In this document: positions 54,135 to 64,000 of the stretch, piece by piece
Numbering within the stretch: the stretch's first letter is position 1
How the letters are laid out: the number at the start of each line of letters is the position of its first letter
Source of the DNA: Coenobita brevimanus
Lineage: Eukaryota; Arthropoda; Malacostraca; Decapoda; Coenobitidae
Reading direction: 5' to 3'
DNA length: 64,000 bases
Assembly: GCA_032717465.1 (NCBI GenBank)
Contig: JAVRFU010003718.1
Coordinates: 3,522,445 to 3,586,444, forward strand
The notes under the pieces: generated by a model
Seen by the model: the letters and a program-made list of their open reading frames with translations, nothing else
Databases searched by the model: none
Told to the model about the DNA's origin: nothing
Made by a program: the position numbers and the translations under genes

Positions 54135-55847
54135 GCATTAATTAAACATATGAAACATGCATAACACTCATCTATCGGTGATAATGTTGTGTTGGAAGAG
54201 GGAAGCTAGCAGTCACCTGCTGAGCAGTGTTGCCAGGTTCTCAAACCCATATTATCGTACCCGGCACGTTAAAATTATCACTTTTGGATCAAAATTATCT
54301 CACTCATAAACAAAGGCATTTCTTCACATCTGTTCCAAAATCTTTCTGCCTCTATAATATCCTCTTACCAGATCATCACCATTTCCCCTGTACATGATCA
54401 TCAACACTGAATCCTGTGTTGCCCCATGAGGAGCGAAAGTACCAGGGGCTAGGCAAGTTGGACCTGACATTTAAGAGGAAAGTCAGCAGCCTCACTCATC
54501 CCTGAGTGGCATTACTTGAGCAATAAACCCCAACCACCCATCTGATATAAACCTGCACTGCCTCAATCCAAATGGAGTGCCTTAATTACCCACTAAATCA
54601 CCAGGTGCCATCATTAGCTTATATGATTACCACCCAGCATAGTAAATGGTTTCCTGGTGTACAGGAAACCATTTGGCTTGTCACACTTCTCTTGTCCACA
54701 TATACAATTATACTATTCAGCCAATTATCTGGGAAAACACACTCATAAATAATCATATTTATAAAACCGGTAACTATCTTCACTCCTATATCTCATGAGG
54801 CCTTCTCCATTTCAGCAGTCAACCCAGACACAGTTGCTGCCTTCCCCACCTGCATCCCTCCTATTGCCCTGCTCACAGTAGCAGCATCAAGCAAAGGCCA
54901 ACAGCCAAATGCTGGATCTGCTGGCTCCAAACCTTCCCTGTCCCAAACTCATCATTCAACAACCAGTTGTAATGCTCTCTCCAGGCATCCTGAATACCCT
55001 CACTGCCCACCACTAACTTTCTTTCAACATTCTTCACACACTGATATCCCAATAGTCCCTCTTCATCTGATTTGCCACCTTAAGTATCATAGTCTTCCTC
55101 TGCACATTATTAAGGTTGTCAAGTAAATGTCTCTGAGACTCAGATTTTGCCCTGAAAACCTCTTATCTAGCCCTATGCTTGGCACTAAACTGTGAAACTA
55201 TTTTTGAACAAGTCAGCCAAGCAGCATAATTTGTATGAAAGTATAGTTCACAAGTAATGAGCTGACAATTATCTTACGTAACCTCTTATACCAAGACATA
55301 CACTCGTCACATACCGAACAAACCACATTTTCTGGCCCTGAGTCGGTCAGTTAATAACGAGCATCGGTCACAAAGCCCTTTTCACACTCGCTGCACTTAA
55401 TGTGAAAACTTGAATTTCACTGCCCCCTCATCATTAGCATTTTTAGTTTTTCAATCACTGTCCAACAAAGACACTACCCACATCATGTAACACCTAACAC
55501 ATTTTATCTCACTGTCCAAATCTTACTCTTGTTCGCATTAAGCTCCCACACCACACAATATACTTAGTGCAGAACTGCACACTCCGTTATTATATGAAAT
55601 GAAGGGCAAGGGAATAAATAAATAAATGATTCTCAACATAACAACAGTTAACACAACAGCTTAGGCAGGCAGCAGCTGGTATGGGACGTGGGTCATGTGG
55701 GTCGGCTTAGATTAAAGAACTCTACCAGCGACCAACAAAAGTACAACACAGGAGTTGTAAACAAATGAACCTATGTGGAAATCCACTAGCTAAATGCACC
55801 CACTTCCCACTCTGTTTCTCCCGTGCAACTGAGAGATATTAACATGC
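54135..55847. repeat. Segment S, copy 3
   Basis: Matches 9306-11021 and 28099-29803. Contains the RTE/BovB-type remnant on the minus strand at about 54690-55150 and the degenerate repeat of 10545. No gene. Confidence 0.85.
54690..55150 (-). pseudogene. Old RTE/BovB-type RT remnant, copy 3
   Basis: Duplicate of 9860-10330, with KAATVSGLTAEMEK and INMIIYECVFPDNW again readable and the same interruptions. Confidence 0.4.
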
Positions 55848-56190
55848 TGGTGAATAATTAACAGAAAAATTAAATCTTTCTGTTATTGCACGATGGTTGC
55901 TTCCCTCTGCCCGAAATTGGGACTCTGCTGTTGTTCGAGATATTTTTCTGGCTCTCTGGAATGTATCTACATCTTTAGGTGCTAAAACAGATCTGGATGA
56001 TGACGATGATAACAATGTTGAATTGTAAATAACATTCAATAAAGTTTGTTTCATTTAACCTGGCCTCCCCATCACCCCTTACAGCCAGCCCAGTCCACAG
56101 GCAAAGACAGACAGAGAAAAAGGGCATAATATACCACATTAAAACCACCACCATCATCATCATCACCCCACCTCTATTCACACAAGCGTT
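55848..56190 (+). repeat. Exon-like repeat, copy d
   Basis: Acceptor-like AG at 55863-55864, open frame with VIARWLLPSARNWDSAVVRD and LDDDDDNNVEL, stop at 56026-56028, AATAAA at 56038-56043. It continues through CATCATCATCATCACC to about 56190, as in copy a, and is followed closely by ORF1 of C7. It may thus double as the 5' region of C7. Confidence 0.55.
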
Positions 56191-56209
56191 CAGGTACTTT
56201 ACATTGATC

Positions 56210-57103
56210 ATGGCCGAAAATGTAAACAATGAGGGAATGGAATTTCAAGGATTTGATGCTAATACTAATGTCATGGACCTGGTGAAAACATTAATTATGA
56301 GGATTAGTGAACTCGAAAAAAAAGTAGAGAATCTAGTGATAAAGGATGTGTCAGGAAATACGGAAACCACCATACAGAGTCTAATCCAGTCCAACGAAAC
56401 AGCCAATGAAGAGATTAGGAATTTGAAGAGGGAAAATGTTGAACTGAGGAGGAAACTTGAAGAGAGTACTAATAAAATGGAGAAGGTGAGTAATGTATTA
56501 GAAGAACATAAGGCAAAGCGGGCACACGTAGAAGAAGAACAGAAAGAAGTGGTCAGCTTAAGAGAGATCATCCAGGAAGAAAGGGAAATGAACAAGAAAG
56601 AAATGGAAGAAAATGTAGTGAAAATACTGAAGAAAAAAGAGAAACTAGTGAGAGAAACTGTAGAAAGGAACAGATGTGTGGTAGTATTTGGAAACAGGGA
56701 AGAGGAAGAAAAGGTTAGGTTCGCAAGACTCGAGAGAGACACGAACATGGTGAGAGGAATATTAGGCAATATTGACACCGAAGGAGACAAGTGGGTAAAA
56801 GAAATTGAGGAAGTAAGGAGGATAGGGCCTTATAAGAAAGGGGAAACAAGACCAATGAGAGTCAAGTTTACATCAGAAAGTGTAATAAATGAGATACTTA
56901 AAGTGACCTGGAAATTAAGCAAAGAGGCGGGGATGGAAAATATTATAATAAGAAAAGATCTGAATGAAGAAGAAAGAGAAGTTTTAAAATCATTAAAGGA
57001 AGAAGTAAAGGAAAAAAATGATAAGAGGACAGAGGAAGAACGTAATACTTTTTTTTGGAGAGTATTGGATATGAAAGTAAGGAAATGGTATTTAAGGAAA
57101 TAG
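56210..57103 (+). CDS. C7 ORF1 protein (coiled coil, RNA-binding type)
   Basis: A 297-residue frame from ATG at 56210 (an upstream TTG is not a likely start). Residues about 20-150 are a long coiled coil rich in E, K, L and I (LEKKVENLVI, EEIRNLKRENVELRRKLEES, VVSLREIIQEEREMNKKEME). The C-terminal 130 residues (RCVVVFGNREEEEKVRF, VRRIGPYKKGETRPMRVKF, MENIIIRKDLNEEEREVLK, DMKVRKWYLRK) resemble the compact basic domain at the end of many CR1/L1-type ORF1 proteins. The known role is binding LINE RNA as an oligomer; here that is inference. It is uninterrupted, unlike the rest of the element. Confidence 0.78.
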   Translation: MAENVNNEGMEFQGFDANTNVMDLVKTLIMRISELEKKVENLVIKDVSGNTETTIQSLIQSNETANEEIRNLKRENVELRRKLEESTNKMEKVSNVLEEHKAKRAHVEEEQKEVVSLREIIQEEREMNKKEMEENVVKILKKKEKLVRETVERNRCVVVFGNREEEEKVRFARLERDTNMVRGILGNIDTEGDKWVKEIEEVRRIGPYKKGETRPMRVKFTSESVINEILKVTWKLSKEAGMENIIIRKDLNEEEREVLKSLKEEVKEKNDKRTEEERNTFFWRVLDMKVRKWYLRK

Positions 57104-57193
57104 AAGTGAAGGAAACTAGGGGGGATGGTTGTGAAAGATCAGAAGTTGAGGAAGTGGTACAGACAGAGAGTAGGAGAGAAGAGGGTATTAATA

Positions 57194-58616
57194 ATGTCAA
57201 AAATAATTTGAAGGTGATATATACTAATGTTGATGGTTGCATATCGACAAGGATCAAAATTAATGATTTCTTGAGAGAACATGAACCTGATGTCATGTGC
57301 TCTGTAGAGACCAAATTAAGAGAAGATATTGATGTTCATTTGGGAGATGGTAAATACAAACTGTGGAGAAAAGACAGAAAAGAAAAAAAGGGATGAGGAG
57401 TGATGATAGCAGTGAAGAACAACATAAATGTAGATACTGTGGAAATGGGAGAAGGCAGGGCTGAAGTGATATATATGAAATTAGAAACTGGAGAGAATGT
57501 TAAGAGAGATATGGCGGTAGTGTATGTTCCACGAAAGACGAGAGCATGGAAGGATGACGAATACCATGAGATGTAGTCAGATATGGCTAGCTATTTGCAA
57601 AAAATAATTGAGAAAAGCAATAATATAATTTTGGTGGGTGACTTTAACTGTAAAGAGGTAAACTGGGATGAATGGTACTCGGGAGGTGGCGAGGATTCGT
57701 GGGGCAGTATGTTATTAAATATAATAATGAATAATGTGATGACGCAATGGGTCAAAGAAGAGACACGGTTTCGAGGTGAGGACACACAAGCAAGACTGGA
57801 CTTACTGTTCACCAAAGAACCCGATGTAATAGAATCATTGAAATATCTCTGTCCTTTAGGAAAAAGTGATCATGTGGTCATTGAGTTCCAGATGTTAACA
57901 GGGAACGTCGAGCCAAGAGACGAGCTTCATAGACAGGGAAGATACAACTTTGGGAAAGCAAATTTTACAGGATTGAGAAACTTTTTTGAAAATGCAGATT
58001 GGAGAAAATTCAGAGAAACAAGAGAGATACAGAGGAAGTGGGATATCTTTCTAGACCTCTATAATTTGGGAATGGAAAAATTTGTACCAAGAGTAAGAGG
58101 GAAAGAAAGAAGGAAAAAGGAGTGGTTTAATAGAAGGTGTATGATAGCAAAAAAAAGAGAGAGATAAGGCGTGGAACAATTGGAGAAAGAGAGGTAACGA
58201 CAGAACAAAGGAAGAATATAAAAGAATAAGAAATAAATACACAAGAATACGTAGAGAAGAAGAAAGGAATTTTGAAAAAGGTATAATTGACAAATGCAAG
58301 GATGAACCCAAACTGTTTTATAGATTTGTTAATGGCAAACTGAAACAAAAGGAAGGAATCACCAAGCTGAAAGCAGAAGGAGAGGTCTTTAAGGATGCGG
58401 CAATGCAAGCAGAAATAATGAACAAACGTTTCCAGTCAGTTTTCACTAAAGAAAAGGAGCTTGTGGAAGGGAAGGGAGTGATTAGAAATGTTCTGGTGAT
58501 AAAAGATATAAAAGTGGAGGTACAGGAAGTGTATAAATTACTGGAACCTCAAGATGTAAGGAAAGCCGCAGGACCTGCTGCAATTTCTAATTGGGTACTG
58601 AAGGAATGCAGAGAAC
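57194..58616 (+). pseudogene. C7 endonuclease and linker, broken
   Basis: The frame reads VIYTNVDGCISTRIKINDFL, EPDVMCSVETKLREDIDV, GVMIAVKNNINVDTVEMG, MAVVYVPRKTRAWKDDEYHE, IILVGDFNCKEVNWDEWY, CPLGKSDHVVIEF. Stops occur at 57394 (GGA to TGA) and 57573; a frameshift at the A run near 58150 is shared with C3. The linker KLFYRFVNGKLKQKEGITKL and the start of RT (VRKAAGPAAISNWVLKECRE) follow up to the LINE-B6 insertion. Confidence 0.88.
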
Positions 58617-59949
58617 TATCTATCTATCTATCTATCTATAGCCCGACGCCCTAATCCCGCAGAGGGTGGCCGCAGACAAAACGCCTCCAAGTCACTCTGT
58701 CACCCACCATTTGACTCCCCTCCCCCCAACTCACCCCCCTCCCTCATATACCTCTCAACTCCATCCCTCCACCTCATCCTCGGTCTACCCCTCCCTCTCC
58801 CTCCCTCCACCTCACCTACATACACCCTCTTAGTCAGTCTTTCATTCTCCATTCTCTCCACATGTCCAAACCACCTCAGTGTATTTCTCCTAATCTTTTC
58901 AACCACATCCACATCTACCCCACAACGTTCCTTCACTTCTTCATTCGTCAACCTGTCCCTCCACGTCACTCCACATGCTCCTCTCAAGTAACTCATTTCC
59001 ACTGCTCTCACTCTTGACTTGTTCCCCTTTTGCAAGATCCACGCCTTGCTTCCATACATCAGGGTAGGGATCACAATACCATCATGCAGTGACTTCTTAA
59101 CTTCCATACTCACCTCCCTATTTCTCATCACTGCTTTCAGTGTACCAACAACCTTTCTTTCCTGCTGTACCCTTTCACGTACTTCATCCCCCAAAGTTCC
59201 ATCCTTACTCATCACAATACCCAAGTACTTCAATGCACTCACATTCTCCATATCCTCACCATCCAACCTCACTGCACATTCTGTGACTTCATTCCTCTCA
59301 AACACCATAACTTTACCTTTGTTTACATTAACTTTCAGCTTCCTCCTCCTACACACTGTCCCAAATTCATTCACCAAACCTTACAACTCCCATTCATCTT
59401 CACTCAACAATACTGTATCATCAGCAAACAGCAACACCGGAAGCTTCCAAATCTCACCCTCATTCATTAGGGCCACCCCCACATCCACTGCCCTACCTTG
59501 CACCTCCTTTACAACCCCATCCATATATATATTAAACAGCCATGGAGACATCACACACCCCTGTTTCAGTCCCACATTCAGATCAAAGAACTCACTCAGC
59601 TCACCATCCACTCGTACCGTAGCCCTAGCTCCCTCGTACATACTCTTCACAGCACTCAGCAATTTCCCCTCCACTCCATATATTCTTAACCCTTTAACCG
59701 CGGGTATTGTTTTGGTCTGACTGTCCTCTCCCGCGGGGGTTTCAGCCAAATGTAAACAAATCTTTAAACCTTAATAACTCTGCACAGAATAAAGCTAGAG
59801 AAAAAAATAAGGTACCATTAGAAAGTACTAACCTTCAGCTTTCCATTGATGTAGGTTTCATGACTTTGTTGACTTTCACAGGACGGGCAGTGCCGTTAGA
59901 AGTGAGGGGTGTAAAATCACTATTTTTCGCTCACACATCATTACCTTCG

Positions 59950-60440
59950 CTCATACACCATTACCAAATGCCAACCTCATTCTGATAATAATAATATAAA
60001 CATATATGAACACTGCACATACGATAAACACCCACTCTGTGTTCACTGAGGCAGGTAAAAGGCACTGTAATTACCTACACTTCACTGCCACATCAGCGGT
60101 GTTGTAATCACTATTTTTCGCTCACACACCATTACCAAATGCCAACCTCATTCTGATAATAATACTATAAACATATATGAACACTGCACATACGATAAAC
60201 ACCCACTCTGTGTTCACTGAGGCAGGTAAAAGGCACTGTAATTGCCTGCACTTCACTGCCACATCAGCGGTGTTGTAATCACTATTTTTCGCTCACACAC
60301 TATTACCAAATGCCAATCACATTCTGATAATAATACTATAAACATATATGAACACTGCACATACGATAAACACCCACTCTGTGTTCACTGAGACAGGTAA
60401 AAGGCACTGTAATTGCCTGCACTTCACTGCCACATCAACA
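59950..60440. repeat. Three tandem units of about 171 bp in the MITE
   Basis: Units share CATATATGAACACTGCACAT, GATAAACACCCACTCTGTGT and GGCACTGTAATT. Differences between them are few. They expanded within the MITE. Confidence 0.88.
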
Positions 60441-60481
60441 TGTGTTGTCACTCACACAGCTGGACAGATACTGATGCGCGC

Positions 60482-60570
60482 TTGGTCAGGGGTGGGGTGG
60501 GGGGCCCAGGGGGTGGGAGGTGGGGCCCCAGGGGGGGGAAGAGGGAGGTGGGGGTCGGCTGGAGTGAAAG
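60482..60570 (+). other. G-rich tract, possible G-quadruplex
   Basis: Many runs of three or more G (GGGGTGGGGTGGGGGG, GGGGGTGGGAGGTGGGG, AGGTGGGGGTCGG) within 90 bp on the plus strand. This fits the G-quadruplex pattern several times over. It lies within the MITE near its right end. Confidence 0.7.
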
Positions 60571-62845
60571 AACTTAATAGCTACTCTCCCTTGAAACAAT
60601 TGGCGCACGGAAAAAACGCGGGGTATTCAAAATATTCACAAACATTCGAGAATGACACCCGCGGTTTGGTCCAGTTTTTGCAACGTCATTCTGGAATGAC
60701 ACCCGCGGTTAAAGGGTAAATACCTTCCACATACCTTGCCTATCTATTCTGTCATAAGCTTTCTCCAACTCCATGAAGGCAGCATACACTTTCCTTCCCT
60801 TCTCTAGATACTTCTCCACTAAACATCTTAGAACAAATATCTGATCTACACACCCTTTTCCCTTCCTAAATCCCCCTTCTTCTTCTCCAACTAGCTCCTC
60901 TGTCATATGCCTAACCCTATCAATGAGTATTCTACCATATATTTTACCAGTCACACTAAGAAGGCAAATACCCCTATGGTTACCACATACTTCTCTCTCC
61001 CCATTTCCTTTGTACAGAGGAACAATTATACCTGATTTCCAGTCCTCCGGAACCCTTCCCTCTTCCCAAGCCAATCTACACAACTTCCATATCCACTCCA
61101 CAACAATCTCACCCCCATACCTAAGCATTTCACCACACACTCCATCAATTCCTGGGGCCTTTCCCAGCTTAATCTTCTTCATCGCTTCCACTACTTCCGA
61201 CCTACTGATCTCTTCCTCCCTCCTCTCATCTCTTCTTCTCCCAGCCATTCCCCAACCACTTATACTCACACTGCTCTCACTCTCTACATTCAACAAATCC
61301 TCAAAGTGCTCCTTCCATCTCCTCAATTTCTCTCTCTTCTCCGCCAACAATCTATTAATCCTATCTTTCACTCCTCTACTATTTCCCCTTTCACACAGCC
61401 TTACTTTCTTTACCTCCTTCCAAAACAATTTCTTACTCTCCCTCCATTTCACACTCAGATTCCTCCCAAACTCTTCATCCACTTTCTTCTTACTCTCCTT
61501 CACCAGTCTCTTAACCTCCCTTCTCCTGCCCACATATACCTCTCTCTTCTCTCTCTCATCTTCTCCCCTACCTCTACTCGCCAACCATTCACCATATGCC
61601 TTCTTCTTTTGTTCCACAGCTCGTTTCACCTCATCATTCCACCATGCTGTCCCTTGCACACCCTTGCATCTCCTCCTCACTCCACAAACCGCCTCACACG
61701 CTGCGCTTATCTCTTCCGTGAATATCTTACATACGTCTTCCACCCCTTCCACCTGCTCTAGCTCCTACCTTCCCAATCTTTCTTCCGCTATGCTATTATA
61801 CTCTGTCATTTTCTCACTATCTTGCAATTTCTCCACTCTTCTCACAGGAGCTGCTTCCTCCTGTCTTCCCCTTCGTCTCCTCAACCGCTTTCTTTGCAGC
61901 TCTACCTTGGCCATCACTAAGTGATGGTCCGACACTCTATTCCCCCACCCTCTCCACACCCTTGCATCCAACACTTGTCTTCTCATTCGCTCATCCACAC
62001 ACACGTAGTCTATCATTGCCTTTCGTTCAACAAGTTCACCATCCATCCTCCTCATTACTCTCCATGTATACCGGTGGATCATCTTATGATGAAAGTAGGT
62101 GTTGGCTATTGCCAACCCCTTACCAGCTCAGATGTCCACCAAAGCACTACCATTCCCATCTACTTCAGCTGGCACACCCCACTGACCAACCACTCCATCC
62201 ACTCGTACATTCCCAACTTTGCCATTCATGTCTCCAATCAACAGCACTCTCTCGCTCCTCTCAAACTTGTCCATACATGCTTCTACTCTCACCCAAAACT
62301 CATCTTTCACTCTTGCCACTCGATACTCTGTTGGAGCATACACACATACAATCGCCCATGCTTGTATACCTACTTTCATCCTCACCCATACAATCCTTGC
62401 ACCCACTGTTCCATACTCTCTTATATTCTCCTTCCACTTCTTGCTTATCATCAGACATACTCCCTCTCTTGCCCTCTCATTCTCACCGACTCCCGCACAT
62501 ATACCTACACCGTATTCCCATTCTCTCATCCTTTCACCTTCCCATTTAGTTTCGGTCAATCCCTATATATCCACTTTTGCATCCTCAAGCACCTGGACAA
62601 TCTCTCTCTCTTTCACTTCATCATTCACTCCTCTCACATTCCATGTTCCCACCCTCAGAATGTCCTTTGTCCGTTCCTTAGTCGTCAACGTATGGTCCGT
62701 CCGGGTCCGAGGCGCTTTATTTGCTTTTTTAGTTAGTTCTTTTTACGGAATGGGGCACTAACCCACCACCAACCCTTTTAGTCGCCTCGTACGACAAGCA
62801 GGGATACTGGGGGAGTATTCTTGAAACCCCCTACCCCCAGGGGGT

Positions 62846-64000
62846 AGAGAACAACTGGCGGATAAAATTCACAGTTTAATCGTATGCTCACTGGAAGAGG
62901 GGAAAGTGCAACAAGAATGGAAGAGGGCAAATGTGGTACCAATTTACAAGGGAGGAAACAGGGAAGAACCCCTGAATTATAGACCAGTGTCTCTAACCAG
63001 CATGGTAGCAAAATTGTGTGAGAGAATCCTGAAAGACAGATGGATAAAATATCTGGAAGAGATTAATATTTTGGCTGAATGTCAGTTTGGATTCAGAAGT
63101 GGAAGGTCGTGTGTTTCTAACTTGTTGAGCTTTTACTCAAGAGCGATTGATGTGGTACAGGAGAGAGATGGTTGGGTGGATTGTGTGTACTTAGACTTAG
63201 AGAAGGCCTTTGACAAGGTACCTCATAAGAGACTAATGTGGAAACTAGAATATATAGGAGGACTGAAGGGGAAACTTCTGGAATGGATGAGAGACTTTTT
63301 GAGAGACAGACAAATGAGGACAGTAATAAAGGATAGGATGTCTGGATGGAGGGAAGTAACAAGTGGAGTCCCTCAAGGCTCGGTGTTGGCGCCAGTAATG
63401 TTCCTGATTTACGTAAATGATATGGTAGATGGAGTGAACAGTTATGCAAGTCTGTTTGCTGATGATGTAAAGATCTTGAGGAAGGTAGAGGTTGAGGAGG
63501 ACTGTAAAATACTGCAGGAGGATTTGGATAGGATACACAATTGGAGCAGGACGTGGGAAATGAAATTTAATGTAAAGAAATGTAAAATATTGGAAATGGG
63601 TAAAAGTACCAGGAGGCCATCACTGAATTATTTGTTGGGTAATGAATTAATCACAAAAAGGAGAGAAGAGAAAGATTTGGGAGTGCTGGTCCAAGACAGT
63701 TTGTCACCAGAAAAGCACATTAACAAGATAGTTGGAGAGACTTATAAACTCTTGACTAACATAAGAGTAGCATTTCATTATATGGATGAGGAGATGATGA
63801 AAAAATTGATAGTGGCCATGAACCGCCCCAGGTTAGAATATGCAGCGGTAGTGTGGTCCCAACACAAAAAGAAAGATATAAAAAAGATTGAGAGAACACA
63901 AAGAACAGCAACCAAGATGGTCCCCAGTCTGACAGACCTGTCATACAGAGAGAGGCTGGAAAAACTGGATTTGCCTTCCTTAGAGGAAAGGAGAAAGAGG
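62846..64000 (+). mobile_element. C7 part 2: CR1-type RT, runs off the window
   Basis: Continuation of C7 after LINE-B6, parallel to 34946-36100 of C3 with only scattered substitutions. The 3' end lies outside the window. Confidence 0.9.
62852..64000 (+). CDS. C7 reverse transcriptase, open to the window edge
   Basis: The frame from CAACTGGCG at 62852 stays open for all 383 codons to the edge. Blocks: VPIYKGGNREEPLNYRPVSL, CQFGFRSGRSCVSNLLSF, VYLDLEKAFDKVPHKRL, SGVPQGSVLAPVMFLIYVND, YASLFADDVKIL (both aspartates present), MKFNVKKCKILEMG, RREEKDLGVLVQDSLSPEKH, RPRLEYAAVVW, TATKMVPSLTDLSYRERLEK. It has FADD where C3 has FDDD. The element is split by LINE-B6 from its endonuclease, so no complete ORF2 exists. 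Confidence 0.88.

Larger units (their letters stand above)
56191..58616 (+). mobile_element. C7 part 1: CR1-type LINE, ORF1 and endonuclease
   Basis: The most complete CR1-type copy: ORF1 (56210-57103), then the endonuclease to the linker, interrupted at 58616 by LINE-B6 and resumed at 62846. It corresponds to C3 in block I, where ORF1 is missing. The target duplication of LINE-B6, AGAGAAC, is at 58610-58616 and 62846-62852. Confidence 0.9.
59690..60716. mobile_element. piggyBac-like MITE with internal repeats
   Basis: Ends are CCCTTTAACCGCGGGT at both sides in inverted orientation. The left flank is TTAA (59686-59689); the right flank is TAAA (60717-60720), one change from TTAA, and LINE-B4 shows the intact site CTTAATACC. 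TTAA targets and CCC ends are typical of piggyBac elements. Inside, a unit of about 171 bp (ACCATTACCAAATGCCAACC ... CACTTCACTGCCACATCAGC) occurs three times, starting near 59957, 60128 and 60299. The right part (60482-60570) is strongly G-rich. No transposase. Confidence 0.85.
58617..62845 (-). mobile_element. LINE-B6, full length, opened by a piggyBac-like MITE
   Basis: Minus-strand full-length LINE-B with tail at 58617-58637 and 5' end at 62845. It sits at the same position of the CR1-type LINE as LINE-B4 and with the same target duplication, so the two are duplicates. EN reads TETKWEGERM, YAPTEYRVARV, IDYVCVDERMRR, VSDHHLVMAKV; RT reads KAPGIDGVCGEMLRYGGE, YKGNGEREVCGNHRG, LLFADDTVLLSEDE (intact, unlike FADY in LINE-B4). 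Several stops and the MITE at 59690-60716 split it. Confidence 0.93.

Overview
This is eukaryotic, non-genic, repeat-dominated DNA. I find no convincing host protein-coding gene, no tRNA, no functional rRNA gene, no CRISPR array and no operon. The protein content, the mix of transposon classes and a short TTAGG-like stretch suggest an arthropod, most likely a decapod crustacean. That assignment is inference from family resemblance, not proof.

Almost everything can be assigned to transposable elements. (1) Two sister subfamilies of a roughly 3.2 kb non-LTR retrotransposon, here LINE-A (five copies) and LINE-B (six copies). Each has one EN-RT reading frame of about 1000 codons, a G-rich 5' end and a GATA-type microsatellite tail, most like the RTE group. 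(2) Several CR1/Jockey-type LINE copies (C0-C7) with ORF1 (coiled coil), EN and RT parts and tails of repeated AATTAGGTAA-type motifs. (3) DNA transposons with TA target duplications and CAGT/CAGG ends (pogo/Tigger-like), a hAT-like element in two copies, and a piggyBac-like MITE. (4) A foldback-like element 'W': inverted arms of about 350 bp around an array of a 34 bp minisatellite. (5) A 5S rRNA-headed SINE whose body and tail look taken from both ends of LINE-A.

Layout: 1-1662 mostly unassigned with one inverted repeat; 1663-4346 W1 with a pogo-like insertion; 4347-7539 LINE-A1; 7540-11296 exon-like repeat, LINE-B1 and an old RTE-type remnant; 11299-16259 pogo-like element carrying LINE-A2 and a palindromic element; 16262-20824 decayed CR1-like copy with an unidentified insertion, then LINE-B2; 20825-21735 unassigned; 21736-36418 block I; 36419-40101 CR1-like copies C4, C5 and C6; 40102-43295 LINE-A4; 43296-64000 block II.

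Blocks I and II are two direct copies of one composite: W arm, hAT, pogo, minisatellite, W arm, LINE-B fragment, RTE-type remnant, exon-like repeat, then a CR1-like LINE with a LINE-B inserted at the same site. After the copies separated each gained private insertions: LINE-A3 in block I; LINE-A5, a 2.2 kb pogo-like element with the SINE, and a piggyBac MITE in block II. Each copy therefore preserves the empty sites of the other. A real segmental duplication and a haplotype-duplication assembly artefact both remain possible.
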